A stretch of DNA of 64,000 nucleotides from positions 42,305,793-42,369,792 of the forward strand of contig JAVGWX010000004.1 in the NCBI GenBank assembly GCA_036924085.1. Direction: 5' to 3'. Positions 21,838-35,000 of this stretch are shown here, in pieces (position 1 is the stretch's first letter; the number at the start of each line of letters is the position of its first letter). The position numbers and the translations under genes were made by a program. The DNA comes from Ariolimax columbianus. Its lineage: Eukaryota; Mollusca; Gastropoda; Stylommatophora; Arionidae. The notes beneath the pieces are model-generated. The model saw only the letters and a program-made list of their open reading frames with translations. It did no database searches and had not been told where the DNA came from.

Positions 21838-22310
21838 GTGCCATCTCCACATCGAAGGTTGAATGCAATGGATCTCCACAGTGCTCTATCGCTTTCCGTA
21901 GTTGTGCAACCTGACAGGCTTTTTGCAGCCCAGTTCCTGAAATTATCAGCTCACTTAAAACGTTGTCTAATGTTAATGTCAAGGCCAAGGGATAAGTGGG
22001 GACGGCGTGGCCTAGTGGTTAAGTGGCACGGCTCACAATCCGAAGGTGCTGAGTTCGATCCCCATCACAGCACCGGCCGTTATCCTTAGAAAATGCAGGA
22101 GGAAGCAGACCCTTACATAAAATGCATGATGAAGACGGATGCACTAGGCCGACAGGTGCAAAATAAAAAACCACAGTACAACGCACACCGCCTTGGGGAT
22201 TAGAGAAATAAGGCACAACCAACAAAACAAAAAAAATTACGTTGTCTGCCTCTCGGACGGCTGCTTTCCGTCCTACCCTATAGTGGACTTTAACAATGAG
22301 GTATGTCTTG
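21838..22310 (-). mobile_element. Antisense LINE 3' fragment interrupted by a tRNA SINE
   Basis: The minus strand reads GHITRHTSLLKSTIG then DGKQPSERQTT before the SINE, and SLSGCTTTESDRALWRSIA after it. These match the C-terminal 'GHvtRh...GkR.rGRq...aDRvLWR' region of endonuclease/RT LINEs. Confidence 0.6.
21969..22238 (+). mobile_element. tRNA-derived SINE with a 29-bp 5' extension inside the TSD
   Basis: The SINE proper starts at 21998 (GGGGACGGCGTGGCCTAGTGG) with intact box A and box B (AGTTCGATCCCC). The only convincing TSD, ACGTTGTCT (21960-21968 and 22239-22247), leaves 29 non-SINE bases (21969-21997) at the 5' end. A short piece of the body is deleted after the box B region. Confidence 0.82.
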
Positions 22311-22997
22311 TTATATGGCCAACATAGATAACACCTGTCTAACCTTGTTTTCGGTCACTAATTCTCTTTTCACTCCATTCTTTTTCAATACCTACACATT
22401 TATTTTCTTCTTTTTTCAAGAAATGCAACCCAATCTTTTATATATTCACATTTTGAAGGCTTCGATACTCTTTTACAACTTTTTATTTAGTTTAAATTAC
22501 AGTTAGCATAAGATTGTTGCAAAGAGCTAGCTGATTAGTCATTTAACAGTATTAATTAGCCTTTTTCGTAGTTTAGTGCTCATTAGTTGAACCCTCAAAA
22601 GGTAGTTTAGTTTCTTATGGCTTATGCGTTTTTTAATTCAAATCAAAAAGCACTGCCTGTGGCTGAACATCACCACACAATCGTACGTACACGCACATCA
22701 CGTCTATAAAAAAGCCAATTTATACATCATTATTTAATTTAGGCTTTAAATTGTACAACATGGCATAGAAAGACTCTACCTTTACCTGGCAATGTTGTTT
22801 ACAGTTCTACTACTGTCAAGTCGACACGATCTGATCGTTGTGTGACTGTGTACGATTCTCGCTCGATATTACTACAGCATTAAACTAATTGGCAGCGAGA
22901 CGTAGCATTGACTTATCCCGTCTCACAATTTAAGGTTACAAAACGAGAAACAACTAGCATACAGGAACAGAACATTGGCATCTTCAGCTGGCTTCCC
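22311..22997. other. Upstream region of the SPT2 gene
   Basis: AT-rich sequence with no other gene. It presumably contains the promoter and 5' UTR of the SPT2 homolog, but I see no convincing TATA box or initiator and cannot place the transcription start. Confidence 0.4.
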
Positions 22998-23069
22998 ATG
23001 GCTACGGTTCTGGAAACCATGAATGGTTTTAAAAAGCCAAAGGTCTACGAAGAAAATCGGAAAGAAAAT
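22998..23069 (+). CDS. SPTY2D1: SPT2 exon 1 (24 codons), tentative
   Basis: The first ATG in the open stretch has good context (CCCATGG). The exon ends at a strong donor, AAT|GTAAGT, phase 0, which matches the phase-0 acceptor of exon 2. The peptide MATVLETMNGFKKP does not closely resemble the usual SPT2 N-terminus, so an alternative first exon remains possible. Confidence 0.5.
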
Positions 23070-26000
23070 GTAAGTGTAAGACATTTTTATGATTTTGTTG
23101 TTTATAATTTTGTGTTTGCACTGAAAATATGTAATACGATATTTTAAAATTAGCAAATGCTATACGAAACTGCAGTTAGCCTGGCCAGAGTAATTATGTA
23201 GCGTAGTGTTAGTGTTACTCGTCATTGTAGTGTAAACTTTAAAACTATTGTATTATTACTATTATTATCAATGTAATGTAATTGTATCGTAAAGTAAGTA
23301 TTAAATGTAACATTTTAATTAATATGAATTACAGTTGACAGTGAATTTGAGTGAATCCGTCCCAAGTGTACCTTACTCGACTGTATTCTAGATAATAGTC
23401 CATTCTTATTCTAGTCTATAGATAGTGTAAAATTGAATTCTCACACTAGACAAGTGACACTCACAGATGAGACGCTGTTGACATTGTTTCAGCTTCAAAG
23501 ATCTTCAAGGAGACATGATTTTGAGATTGCTTTTCTGGAATATTCTTATCACTGCGAGTGAGAGAATTGAGAATTTCTTAACAAACCAGTCTTATGACAT
23601 GTAGATCTATTTTAAATATATAATTAATTGCTGTTTTTCTTCCTAAATAGTTCATTTCTCAACTGGTGTTCCTTCAGACTTCACTGACACTATAACACTC
23701 AGTTACAAATATACACATACTTGAATCCTGGTATTCAATCAGGCAAAGTTACCTGATGCCAGGTAGCAAAAACCTGCTTGAATTTGTGTCTGTCCTTCGC
23801 CCGGGGTACCTTGATGGTCCAAGGGCGTAGTACAGATCCATCTCCTTATCGGGTGGCAGTGAGTGCAGATTGTTGTAGTCGTATGGCCACCATAAAGATA
23901 CCCTCCTCGTCCACCCATCATTAGTCATGACCCCCATGACTGGTCCATCTATATTTTTGAATTGATGCAGTCAATGACATCTCAGAAGTTTTGTTATATT
24001 TTGGATGTATTCTATATGGGAGATATTTAGTACTTTTTTGTTTGCTCCATTGCTTTTTCAATAGTACAGAGCTTCTCTGCATCTGATTTGCATAGGCTTA
24101 AACCTTGCACCCAAATACCATTACTGGGATAAACATGCTATTGATGTGAGCCCTGGCCTTGACGTCTGTCATCTACTGTACTATTGGTTTAATGTGGTTT
24201 AAGCTGAGCCAACCTACCACTTTTCTGCAATGAAATCTCCTTATCAATGTTGTGTTTCTTGTCGATTTCCTGGTCTAGGTAAACATATGCATTGACATTT
24301 TTGGTGGGCACATTTTCCATTGGGCAGAAAGTGTTCAGTAGAAATTGAGTCTTCTTTCTATTGTTATTCTTTCTTATGTTCGGGTCAATTGCCTTTGTTC
24401 AGCTTGTTTAAATTTTGTTTTGCAAAGCTGGGGCTGAAGATCACATCAACTTCAAAAGACAGCTGTGAGAGCACCCCACCTTCTATATTATTGACACCTC
24501 TATCCTGCCAGTTTATGAAAGTCTTAAAGCTATGAAAAGTTTTGGTGAGATGGTATTTCTGTCATACTGCAGTGTATAGGTATGGAGAGTGCCTTATCTC
24601 AGTTGAGCAGCCCTCGTCTATCTTCTTTGGCTGGGCATACTATTAGTCTATACCTTGTTCCTGAAGACATTTACCACTACATTTATTTCCACGCCGTCAA
24701 AGGCTTTTTTGTAGTCTACAAACACAATGTTTTAGGAACATACAGACGCTCTCTCCATCAACTGGTTGAATGTGTGGTCATTATCGTGGGTAGCACTTCC
24801 TGTTCTTGTAGTTAGTTCTCGTTGAGTTGCCATTTAATCTTTGGGTAATGAATTTTGTGAACAGTTGAACAGTTCATAAAAATAGTTTATAGCAAGCAGA
24901 TTGGACATTAGTTCACCAGAACTTCTCTATCTCATTTTGTGGATCAGGATTGTCTTGGACCTCTTCCGATGGTCTGGAATTTGTTTTGTACGAACACAGA
25001 TGTTAAAAAGTACGGATCACCCTCTGCGAATTAAACAAGATCAGACATGGGCTCAAATTAGATTATGAGCAGTATAGATTACAATACAGTGTCTGATAAA
25101 TGTCACTGAAGCAAGAAGTATCATTAAATACACAGAAACACCACAACAAAAGAAGAGCCTCATGACAGCTCTGTGGAAGGAAGATGGTATAACCATGAGA
25201 GGGCAAATTGAGGAAGAATACATAAAGTTTGACACAGGTCTCTCTACATTTTTTTTTTTTGCATTCGCCTTATTTCTCTATTACCCAATGCAGTGTGTGT
25301 TGCACTAAATATAGATTACGAGATGCTATCCGTTATAGGAAGCAGCGAGGTCCTGCATATGACCCAACTACTAAAGTCAGACAAATTGCCTGGCGTGGAA
25401 GGAATCACTACCAAAGTGCTCCAGTCTGGTGAACTTCCACTGTTTAACTTTTTACAGTTTTACTCATTAGACCATGTCAAATAAAGGCATTTACAGGGGA
25501 ACCTTGCTATTCATTGCAAGAGCCTGTTTGAATTGGAAATTTGTACAAATACTGAAACAGTTTTTAAATAAAAACATAATGTAAGTTGGATTAGTCCATT
25601 AATAATAATAATGTGCGCATAGGCGTCTGAGACAAGTTGCGTTGGTTGGCTACATCCATGGCCCACTGCTGTGGAGTGGTTCCTGAGTGAACGTGGAGGT
25701 TTCTATCTGCTGGAGTCTTACTGTGCAAGAACGACCTCTTCTGCGCCTCCAATCAGTCTGGGGCAGACTTGGCGTTGAGGGATGACGTGAGTAGTATCTT
25801 GTTAGGCCAGGGTTGGCGGAGGTCAATCGTATCTAAAATTGGGAGGACGTCACTGGTTACACATGTGGAAGTCCTCCAGTTTTGACAGGTCATGTTTGAG
25901 TAGTGTCCAGGTTTTTTAGCCGTACAGCAGGACTGGTAGATGCCGATTTTTGTTGCAACAGAGATCTTGTCGTTACTCCACGCATGTCAGAGTTTGTGCA

Positions 26001-29000
26001 AAGCAGATGTAGCTAGTCCATCGGATGATATCATGTTTCCGAGATAGATAAATGTGTTGGTGCCCTCCGCAGTGTGATCTCGAGTTTCAATACCCTGGGG
26101 TGCTGCATAGAAAATGAGGCTCCGAACTTTGGTCTTGGCCCAGGATATAGACAAGCCCAGGGATGATGTTTTGTTGTCTAGGATTTCCAGATAGTTCCGC
26201 AGCACAGAGCTGTCTGTACCGAACAGAACGATACTGTCCGCGTAAACAATATCAGTTAAGATTGACTGATCAATAGCTATACCATCCTGGTGCGCGGTGG
26301 CATTCAAGAAGCCAGTCGACGACCTGGCAGAATAGGTCGGGGGCAAGAATACATTCCTGTCTGACGCCCAAAGTCGTAGGAATCTGTCAGAGAGAGTGCC
26401 ACATATTCAAATTCTGGCACTGGTGTTTGTGTGTAGCTCCCTTATCAGGTTCAGCAATGGGGCAGGGGTGCAGATGCCTTGCAGGGCTTTCCAGAGAGCA
26501 GACCAATTGATCAAATGTAATTCAGCTGTTTAGATACAAATATGCAACACAGAGGGGGCGGTTGAATGCACAATGTCAGGTGCAGAAGATCGAGAATGGC
26601 ATCAACAGTTTATCGACCCAGGGCGAAATCAGATTGATGTTGATGGTGTTTTGCGATCATGAGTAATTTGAGCGGGCCCTGCAGCAAATGTGCAAATACC
26701 TTGCCCGGGACTGAACAGTGTAATTGGTCTGTAGTTATTGCAGTCCTTATGGCTTGCCTTTGTATAAGACAACAACTATTCCAATGAGTCTATCTGCGGA
26801 ATTTGTCCTATCCTCCAGACCTGTAGAAAGAGACAGAGAGCAGAGCTGGTAGGGTCCATGGCATACTTCAGTAGATTCAGCGGAATATGGTTCGGGCATG
26901 CAGCATGTCCATCTTTAAGCTTTTGCATGACAGCTTGGACTTCTGTCAATGTTGGGGTGCCGATGCACGTGTCCGAGGGAGAATCCACACATTCCAGTTC
27001 TAGGCAGGCTGTTGCTGTGGGATGTTTATGGATGACCGTAAAGTGTTACTTCCATCTGTCCACAACCTCTTCATGCGTAGAACATGGTGAGCCATCTAAT
27101 CGATTGAAAAACTCAGTATCGCTACATGCTTTCTGCTTGCTTCTGGCGTGGAGGAGCCAGATGACTTGGCATGCAGGTCTGAGATCACTGAATCTCTCCC
27201 TGTCAACTTTTTAGTCGCCGGTGTGCTCATTGCGTAGTCTGGCTTAGTTTATTGGAGGATATCGTATGCGCTGTCAGAGAGCCATTGTTGTCGTTTTACT
27301 TACCTTGTGCCTACGATTATCATGGCAGCTTTGAAAAAAGCATTCTTTATGGAAGCTCACGCTGGCTCTGGGTTGTTGGATAGCGAGCATTCCAGACACC
27401 CAGATGATTGTTTATTTAATAATATTATATTATAAAACTATAAAACCAATAAATGTACCTGAAAAAAAAATGAAAATTTAGTTATTCTTTACTTGAACAC
27501 CTGTGCAAGGTAGCCTACTTTTAACTATTTTTTAACAAATTCCCTAAAATGGTCAACATCTTCATTGAATAGGTTAACGTTCTTGTTGACTACTGCACTG
27601 TTAGTATGTTATTTTTTAACCAGGCTCTGTATTTTCTCTCAATGACAACAAAGATCCTTAATTTCTGTAGTGGAAATGTACCCTAACTTTGAAGAAAGTT
27701 CAGTCACTTCTTTTGCTACATGCATATTATCGATTGTTCAGTAACTTATAATTATCTTTTGGCAAATAACAAGAATTTTTAGTTATATCAAGGTTCATGT
27801 AGGGCGCAGTGGTTAGCGAGTAGGCTTCGCACCTAAGTGGTCCAGGGTTCATTCCCAAGTTGAGGCAGAAATGTTTTTCGGACTGCAATGGTTCCAGGGT
27901 CGACTCAACCTTAAATGGGTACTGGTTCAGTCTGGGAAGTAAAAGCAGCGAGGGAGAGGAAATGGCTACCGCTCTCATATAGCCGAGCCTTTAAAATGTG
28001 AGATAGTTAACATCTCACACCCCTACCGCAGTAATGCTATGGTTTACTTTACTTTTTTTTGACAAAGTTCACTTAAGCGATAGTGGTGTCAGTTGTGATC
28101 AAATTAAATGTTAAATACTTAATCATTGATCATTTTATTTAGGTAGTTTGGTAAAATTATGAAAATAGTTTCTTGACATTAAATGTATAACATCTAGATA
28201 GCTCTTTAAAATTGCATTCAAAACGATAAAATAATGTGAAACCTACAAAAAGAAAGTTAATGGTTTTATCAAATATGTTTATCACTGCTACTATTTATGT
28301 TTTCTTTTCTTCAATAATTCCTGTTCCTAACCTTTTATGCATTACACAAAAGTGATAATCCTATGTAATAAGAGATGAAACATAAATATAATTATTAAGT
28401 ATTGCTGTTGTCTTTTAAGGCAGTGGTTTTTTTTTCCAACATTTAAGAACTTATGTAAAGCAATAGAAATTATCAAAATAAAGCTGGTGGGTTAATTGTT
28501 TGTTTATGTTTTTTTGTTTGCTTAATTTCTCAGAGGATGCAAGTGAGTAGAAATGGTCAAGATGTTCCAGCAAAGGAGGAATTAATTAAGAACAGATCAG
28601 AAAGTATTCAGAAAATAATCAGGGAAAAGGAACAGAAAAAGGGTATGTTTACTGAATTAATTCAGTATGGCTTTGCAAGCACAAGCAAAGCATTGCACGC
28701 TTTTGTTTATCCATCTGTCATGTTTTTCTTCCACTATTTTGCAGGCGCTCTATTTCTCCTATATGTCACATCATCTCTGAGGGGACGGTGTGGCCTAGTG
28801 GTTAAGTGGCACGGCTCCCCATCACAGCACCAGCCATTACCTCGGGGAAGCAAACCCTTAGAAAATGCTGGAGGAAGCAGACCCTTACATAAAATACATG
28901 CTGAAGTCGGATGTGCTGGGCTGACAGGCGCAACATAAAAACCACAGTGCAACACACACCGCCTTGGGGATTCGAGAAATAAGGCTAATGCAAAAAAAAA

Positions 29001-32000
29001 CACACAAAAAAAAACATCATCTCTGTACTATGTTGTATGAGGTGATTCCTTTTCCTCTTTTTCAAATGATTTCCTTTTAATGGCATATATATTAAAATGG
29101 ATTTTAGCAGATACAAAAAGTCTCCTTTTTGCTCTATGAGGAGCATAGGAGGAAACACTGCATCTCACTGACCCACTTACATGAATTCTATATTCAAGTT
29201 CTTCCATGCACTCTTTCAGTGCTTGTGTCTATAGTAGAATATATCTTGATCTGATCTCTTTGTACATCAAATTTATATTGCAATGTCTGGAATATCCATT
29301 GGCGGACAGAACATACCAACTTGCTTTATGCTAATCGTGCTGCGTTAATAGCGCAAAATGAATCAGATTTACAAGAACTGGTTAACATGGTAGTTCTTCA
29401 AAGCGAAGATAAAGACCTTAGCTTAAACCAAAAGAAATAAGAAGTAATGGTAGTAGCTAAAAAAACACAAATCTCCAAATTGCAATTAAACGGTGAACAA
29501 GATGGAACTAAAACTAGTACACCCATTTTAACACATGGGCACCCATATCAGTTCTTATAGGAGATGTACTTATGAAATAAAGAACAGAATGGGTAAGGTA
29601 AAATCAGTTACACAAACAGAATGGGTAAGGTAAAATCAGTTATCCAGAGTATATGGGGAATCTTGTGCAATAAAAGTATATCATTGGATTTAAGGAAGAC
29701 AGTTCTTTTGTATTGGTGCTGAACCAATATTGACATACGACAGCGAGTCATGGACAATCAGCAGACTCATAAAGGGATCATTGAAGGTAACGTAAATGTG
29801 GTTTTACTGAAGAATGTTCCATGTACCACAAAGAAATAGAATAACATGGCTTTTTAGGTACCACAGGCACAAAGACAGCTTATAGCAAAAATCAGGACAC
29901 TGTTTTCGTCACAATAAATGTGTAGACTTTCAAAGATCATATCACACACAAATGTCCATTTACTGGAAATAACCATACAGTTTAAAAACATCAATTGCAC
30001 ATGCACAGACACAATCATTGGGTAGAACCATTGAAAAAATCACTAATTAAATCACTTAATGCAAACACATATTTCAGAGGTAAATTTTGGTTTTAGCTGG
30101 TGGCCATTTTTAAGTTTTTGAAAGCCAGTTTCATCATCTACAAGCTGAAAATGGTTATCAGCATTTTCCCATTATTGAGACTAATCAGAATGATTTATAG
30201 AGTTGAGGAATAAAGACAAGCATGCCCCCACAATCACCATATATTGTGTGGGCTATGCTTTTATTTCACCCCTGATAGAAATAAACGCAGGCCATCCCGT
30301 AGGTTTGAACCTGTATCCTCTGGGCATCCTAAACCCTATGTGACACATTCCTCTTTAATTTAAAATAGGATGCACACACATACAGATGGCTCAGCTAACA
30401 AACCCACATGGGGGGGGGGGGGGGGTGTGTCTATTGTCCCCTAAGGAGCTGAGAAGAAAAAAACTATAGTACTAACAGCAGTAACATACTCCAATAACTT
30501 CCATGTGGCAGCAGAAACACTGAAGGCTGAACTTGTAATCACCAAAAAAAACCATTATATTACTGACTGATGCCTCGTCAGTATTAACAGCGCGAAACCA
30601 ACAAAAAGATGAAGATCTTGAGCAATGTATGTACTCACAGACAGAACTGTCACCAAAACACTCAAGGTTAGTCATTCAGCGGATCTTCTTGTACTGCAAT
30701 ATTGAGGGCAATGAAGCTGCAGACAGACCAGAAAAGTTGAGAGGAGCTTCCTCAAAAACAGATCTGAGCATCATGTATAATGAGGTCAAGACCATAATGA
30801 AAACCAAATCCAGGGAAGAATAGGTGGATCAACATCCCTCCCAAAAAGGAGATAACTACTATGATTTAACCATGGAGAAGCAAGTCATCAAAGTCAGACT
30901 GAGAACTGGGCAAAATAATCACACAGGTCATCTTTACAACAAAATGAGGATTGGAACAAATGGCAGGTGTTCATGTAAGGATCATACTATGACCATGGAA
31001 CACATCCTACAAAACTAGAAGAGTATTTAATAATATTGGCCTCACAAGACTAAGAGATCACAAACTCTCATTTAATAAATCGGTAGATCTCATGGAGAAT
31101 AACATTGGGCTGGCTCAGCTTCAACTGTATTAAACCCATGCTGCAACAGATGCGAAACGTCAATGCAAGGGCTCATACTTTCAACAGTGTTGTTATTCCA
31201 GCCACGGTAGATGGCTGCGAGGTGTTGAACCTATGGAAAGCTAATGCAGATAGACTACACATTTCCCAACGACCAATGGAGCAAAGAACATTGAAGATAT
31301 CCACGCAGAGATTAGACATAGAACATCATTCTCTGACATCATAGATGGCGTACTGTTAAAAAATACAGATAGGCCGGCCATGTGGTACGCATGTCGGATA
31401 AAAGATGGGTACGTAGAGTGACGTCATGATGGCCGTACAACTTTTGCCGGTCTCATGGTTGACCGAGGATGAGAGTGAGAGATGGCATAATAGAGGCCCT
31501 GGGCTCAACATGATACACCAGAGCAAAAGAGTGAACAGACAGACGGATGTGCCTGATTGAACACCAGGATTTTGAGACAGACGTGAGACAAAATCTGTAT
31601 GGAGGTAAAATTGTCTTACAAGAGAAACTGGGACCTTTATCTGAAGATGAATAAAGTGGAAGAGGAAAGATAAATAATTAAACATTTATTAGCTTTCTAT
31701 GCATTTGTTGATATGTGCTTTGGCTTGTTTTGATGTTATTTCAAAGTCAATATGTTATCTATACCTTATTAATTCTATTCCTGTGATTTTCAACAGAACA
31801 TGCTCGCCAGAAAGAAAAACAAAAGGAAGAAAGAGGAGAGAAAATTAAAAACAGTTTCAGAATACCAAAGAAGAAACCAGATGTCGAGAAGCTGATAAAC
31901 TCCTTATTTGATGACACAGAAACTAATCCCAAGCCTGATGTGTCAGAACTAAACGACAATAAACATAAGACAGATCGAGAAATTTCAGAAAAAAAGAGTG

Positions 32001-35000
32001 GCAGCAGTAATTCGTCATCTCATAAAGAAAAACCTGATTTGTCTTCTAGCACCAATTTATCAGACAAATCCCAAGACACTAAAGAAAAGTCTTCAGATAA
32101 ACATGCATCTTCTTCGCACAAGCACCATAAACATTCTGATCAGAAGTCAGCATCATCTAGTTCAAGTAAACATTCAGAATATAAACCTGATTTATCATCA
32201 GGTGGCATCAGATCATCTTCCACTTCTAAAGATCATAAGCACAAGTCTTCAGATACAAAGTTGAGTGTTGGAAGTTCTAAATCCAAGGACTCTGAGCACT
32301 CACGGAAAGATTCTTCATCTGCATCAACAAAACATAACTTAACCAATTCTTCCTCATCTAAAAGTCACAGTTCCTCATCTAAAAGTCACAGTTCCTCATC
32401 TAAAAGTCACAGTTCCTCATCCAAAAGTCACAGTTCCTCATCTAAAAGTCACAGTTCCTCATCTTCTAAGCCCAAGGAACTGACATCATCTAAACCTGAG
32501 CTTAAACCATCATTACCGTCATCTCCAAAGAAAGCACCATCACCTAAATCATCCGTGCCTCAACCTACAACTTCTGATCAGCAACCAATAGTGTTAAATA
32601 AGCACCATCTTAATCCTGTTGTTGAGAGACAGGCATCTTCTGGTCTTTCTGAAAAAGAAAAGATTCTAGCGCGGCTTGCAGCCATCAAGCAAAGAACACT
32701 TGAAGCTATACACAAGGAGAGCAGTGCCAAGGGAAAACGTGGTAAGGGAGAGCGGTCTCACCGGAAGACGAAGAATGAGGTAAAACATGATGACAAAACC
32801 AAATCTGTAGAAATAGTGAGAGACATTGTATCTTCAGATGATGATGATGATCAGTTGAATAATGGTGTACCTTCAGCGTTAGATATTATGTTGTCTGAGA
32901 GGAATGCCAAGTTAGAGAAGGAAAAGATTACTCGTATGGCAAAACAAGCCTGGGAGAGAGCAACAAAGAAAGATACAGGCAACTCTGACAATGAAGCTAA
33001 AGTTAAGAAAAGGCAGAAGCTCTCAAAAAGAGATAAAGTTCGCACTTTTAAACACAAGTCAGACAGAGATGACAAAAAAAGTAATCACAAAAGGAAAGAA
33101 ATTTCCTCATCGTCACAACATGAATCCAGGAAATCATCTCCAAAACCAAAGAAGCCTGTTATTGTTAGACATTCAGATCAGACAACTGCACCTCCAATGG
33201 ACTTTAAAGCTTTATTAGAAATGGCAGAAAAGAAACAGAAAGAGCCACCAAAGTCTGTTACCGCCATTCCAAAGAAGAAAAAGGAGGAAGAGAAGCGACC
33301 ATTAACTCAGGATGAAAAAGACAGAATAGCCCGTAAGAAAACAAAAGAATACCAAGATTGGCTAAAATTTGGAGGCAAACCTCCAGCTAAAAAAGGTGAT
33401 ACTTCTGATGAAGATGAGTTGCACACACAATCTTCTCAGAATAATGTTGATAAAAAACAGTTGTCCCTAAACTCATCTTCACTTGATAAACACAAAGTAT
33501 TATCTGGCAGCAGTAAACAGTCTTTCAATAAGCATACACTTGATAAAGACCGCTCACAACATCATGTGACTGCCAATGGTGACAGTAACAGTAAGCTCAG
33601 GAACATTACTATTAATGAAAATGTGCTTGTCTGTGGTCCTGCTGGCAGCAGCGAGGATGAAGAACCATCATCAAACAAATCGCAGAACCCATTTGATAGA
33701 ATAATGGGCCAATTCCACAAGAAAAGACCAGCACCGCAATCTCATCCAGGTATTTATTCTTCCATTTTATTATTAATATAATCATTAATGCACCTGCTTT
33801 CTTTAGTGTGTCATTTTCTTGAATTTGTCATTCGACTCAAATTAATTAATCATAGCCTTTTAAACTCCCTGTGGAATACATATCTTTTTTAGCGTTAGTC
33901 CTGAAAAGGGCTTTCCATTAGTTTAGAGCAAAGATGCGATATCTGTGCCTTTTGGTCCGACGCATCCGATTTCAGCACACCATTTTTGGAACGGGTTTAC
34001 CTTTCTTCTTTGATCTCTAATCTCTTAGCCAACTATGAGTTGCTGGTTACCACCACCTCAAAACCTTCTGCATCTTCAGCAAATACATTCCAGGTCATTA
34101 AACATTGACCTGTGTATATCTATTAGAGCTTATGTGGCTAAACATTTCTACAGGATGGGTAGCCAGCTTATGCTCAACCCTCCTATGACATGTCTTGCAG
34201 GTTGCGGTGTTACTATTCTTTTCTCTCCTTTCGGATCTTCTCAAATAATCAATTCTATTTTCCTTATAAACTCACCTGCCTGTCTCAGGTTTCTCACATT
34301 ACAATTCAAGTTATTTCTCAATTGGAAGAGTCTTCTGTCTTCTCATTTGTGTCTTTGAGGTTGATTTTATCCCTTCAAATATTAAATGGTGGCCTTGAAT
34401 ATGTCTTTGCTTAACTCTTTAACTGCTTGTGTATTCATTCTTACACCATGACAATACATATTTTTATGTATTCAGTAATATATAGTTATGAGCTTACTAG
34501 TCATAAAGACTAGTATCTCTGTATCTCTATCCAACTGTGGTGAATACGCTATATTTCTACAGTAGAGGGTTGATCTTGTTCCTGATCAAGGCTGATTTAT
34601 CTTACCAGACCAGTTTTCCTGGCCTGAACAGTGGCTTGTGATCAGGCATGTTAGTCAGGGTCAGCCAAAATATACTGGCCAAGACCCCCACCTCCATTTC
34701 CACCTAGTGGAAACAGGCTGTTCTTCTTGGCAGTCTGGCTAATTGGGTGGGGATCATCGTAGTAGCCAGCAACACACAGATAGTATAGCATAGCACAACC
34801 GCCTGGAGGACTCCAGTCAACCCTCATTGGCATACTCTGTATGTGATGAAAGCTACTGCAACCTGCCAACCGACGTTCTTTTCAAGGCACACAAAAGAGT
34901 AAATCTACTCATTGTGTTCATCCACAATAACACAACAAAATAGCATAGCTGCATTTTTTGGTTTACTGGAAGTTTTTGAATCATTTTGTGTTGTATATGG

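Noticed and set aside
22908..22997. Upstream extension of the SPT2 first exon
   Set aside because: The open stretch before 22998 has no ATG in frame; the first one is at 22998.
33750..33781. SPT2 ending in intron read-through (…GIYSSILLLI)
   Set aside because: A good donor at 33750 joins in phase to exon 4, which carries the diagnostic domain; the read-through residues are not conserved.
34412..34430. Another TTAACTCTTT element end
   Set aside because: No matching inverted end within reach, so it is probably chance.
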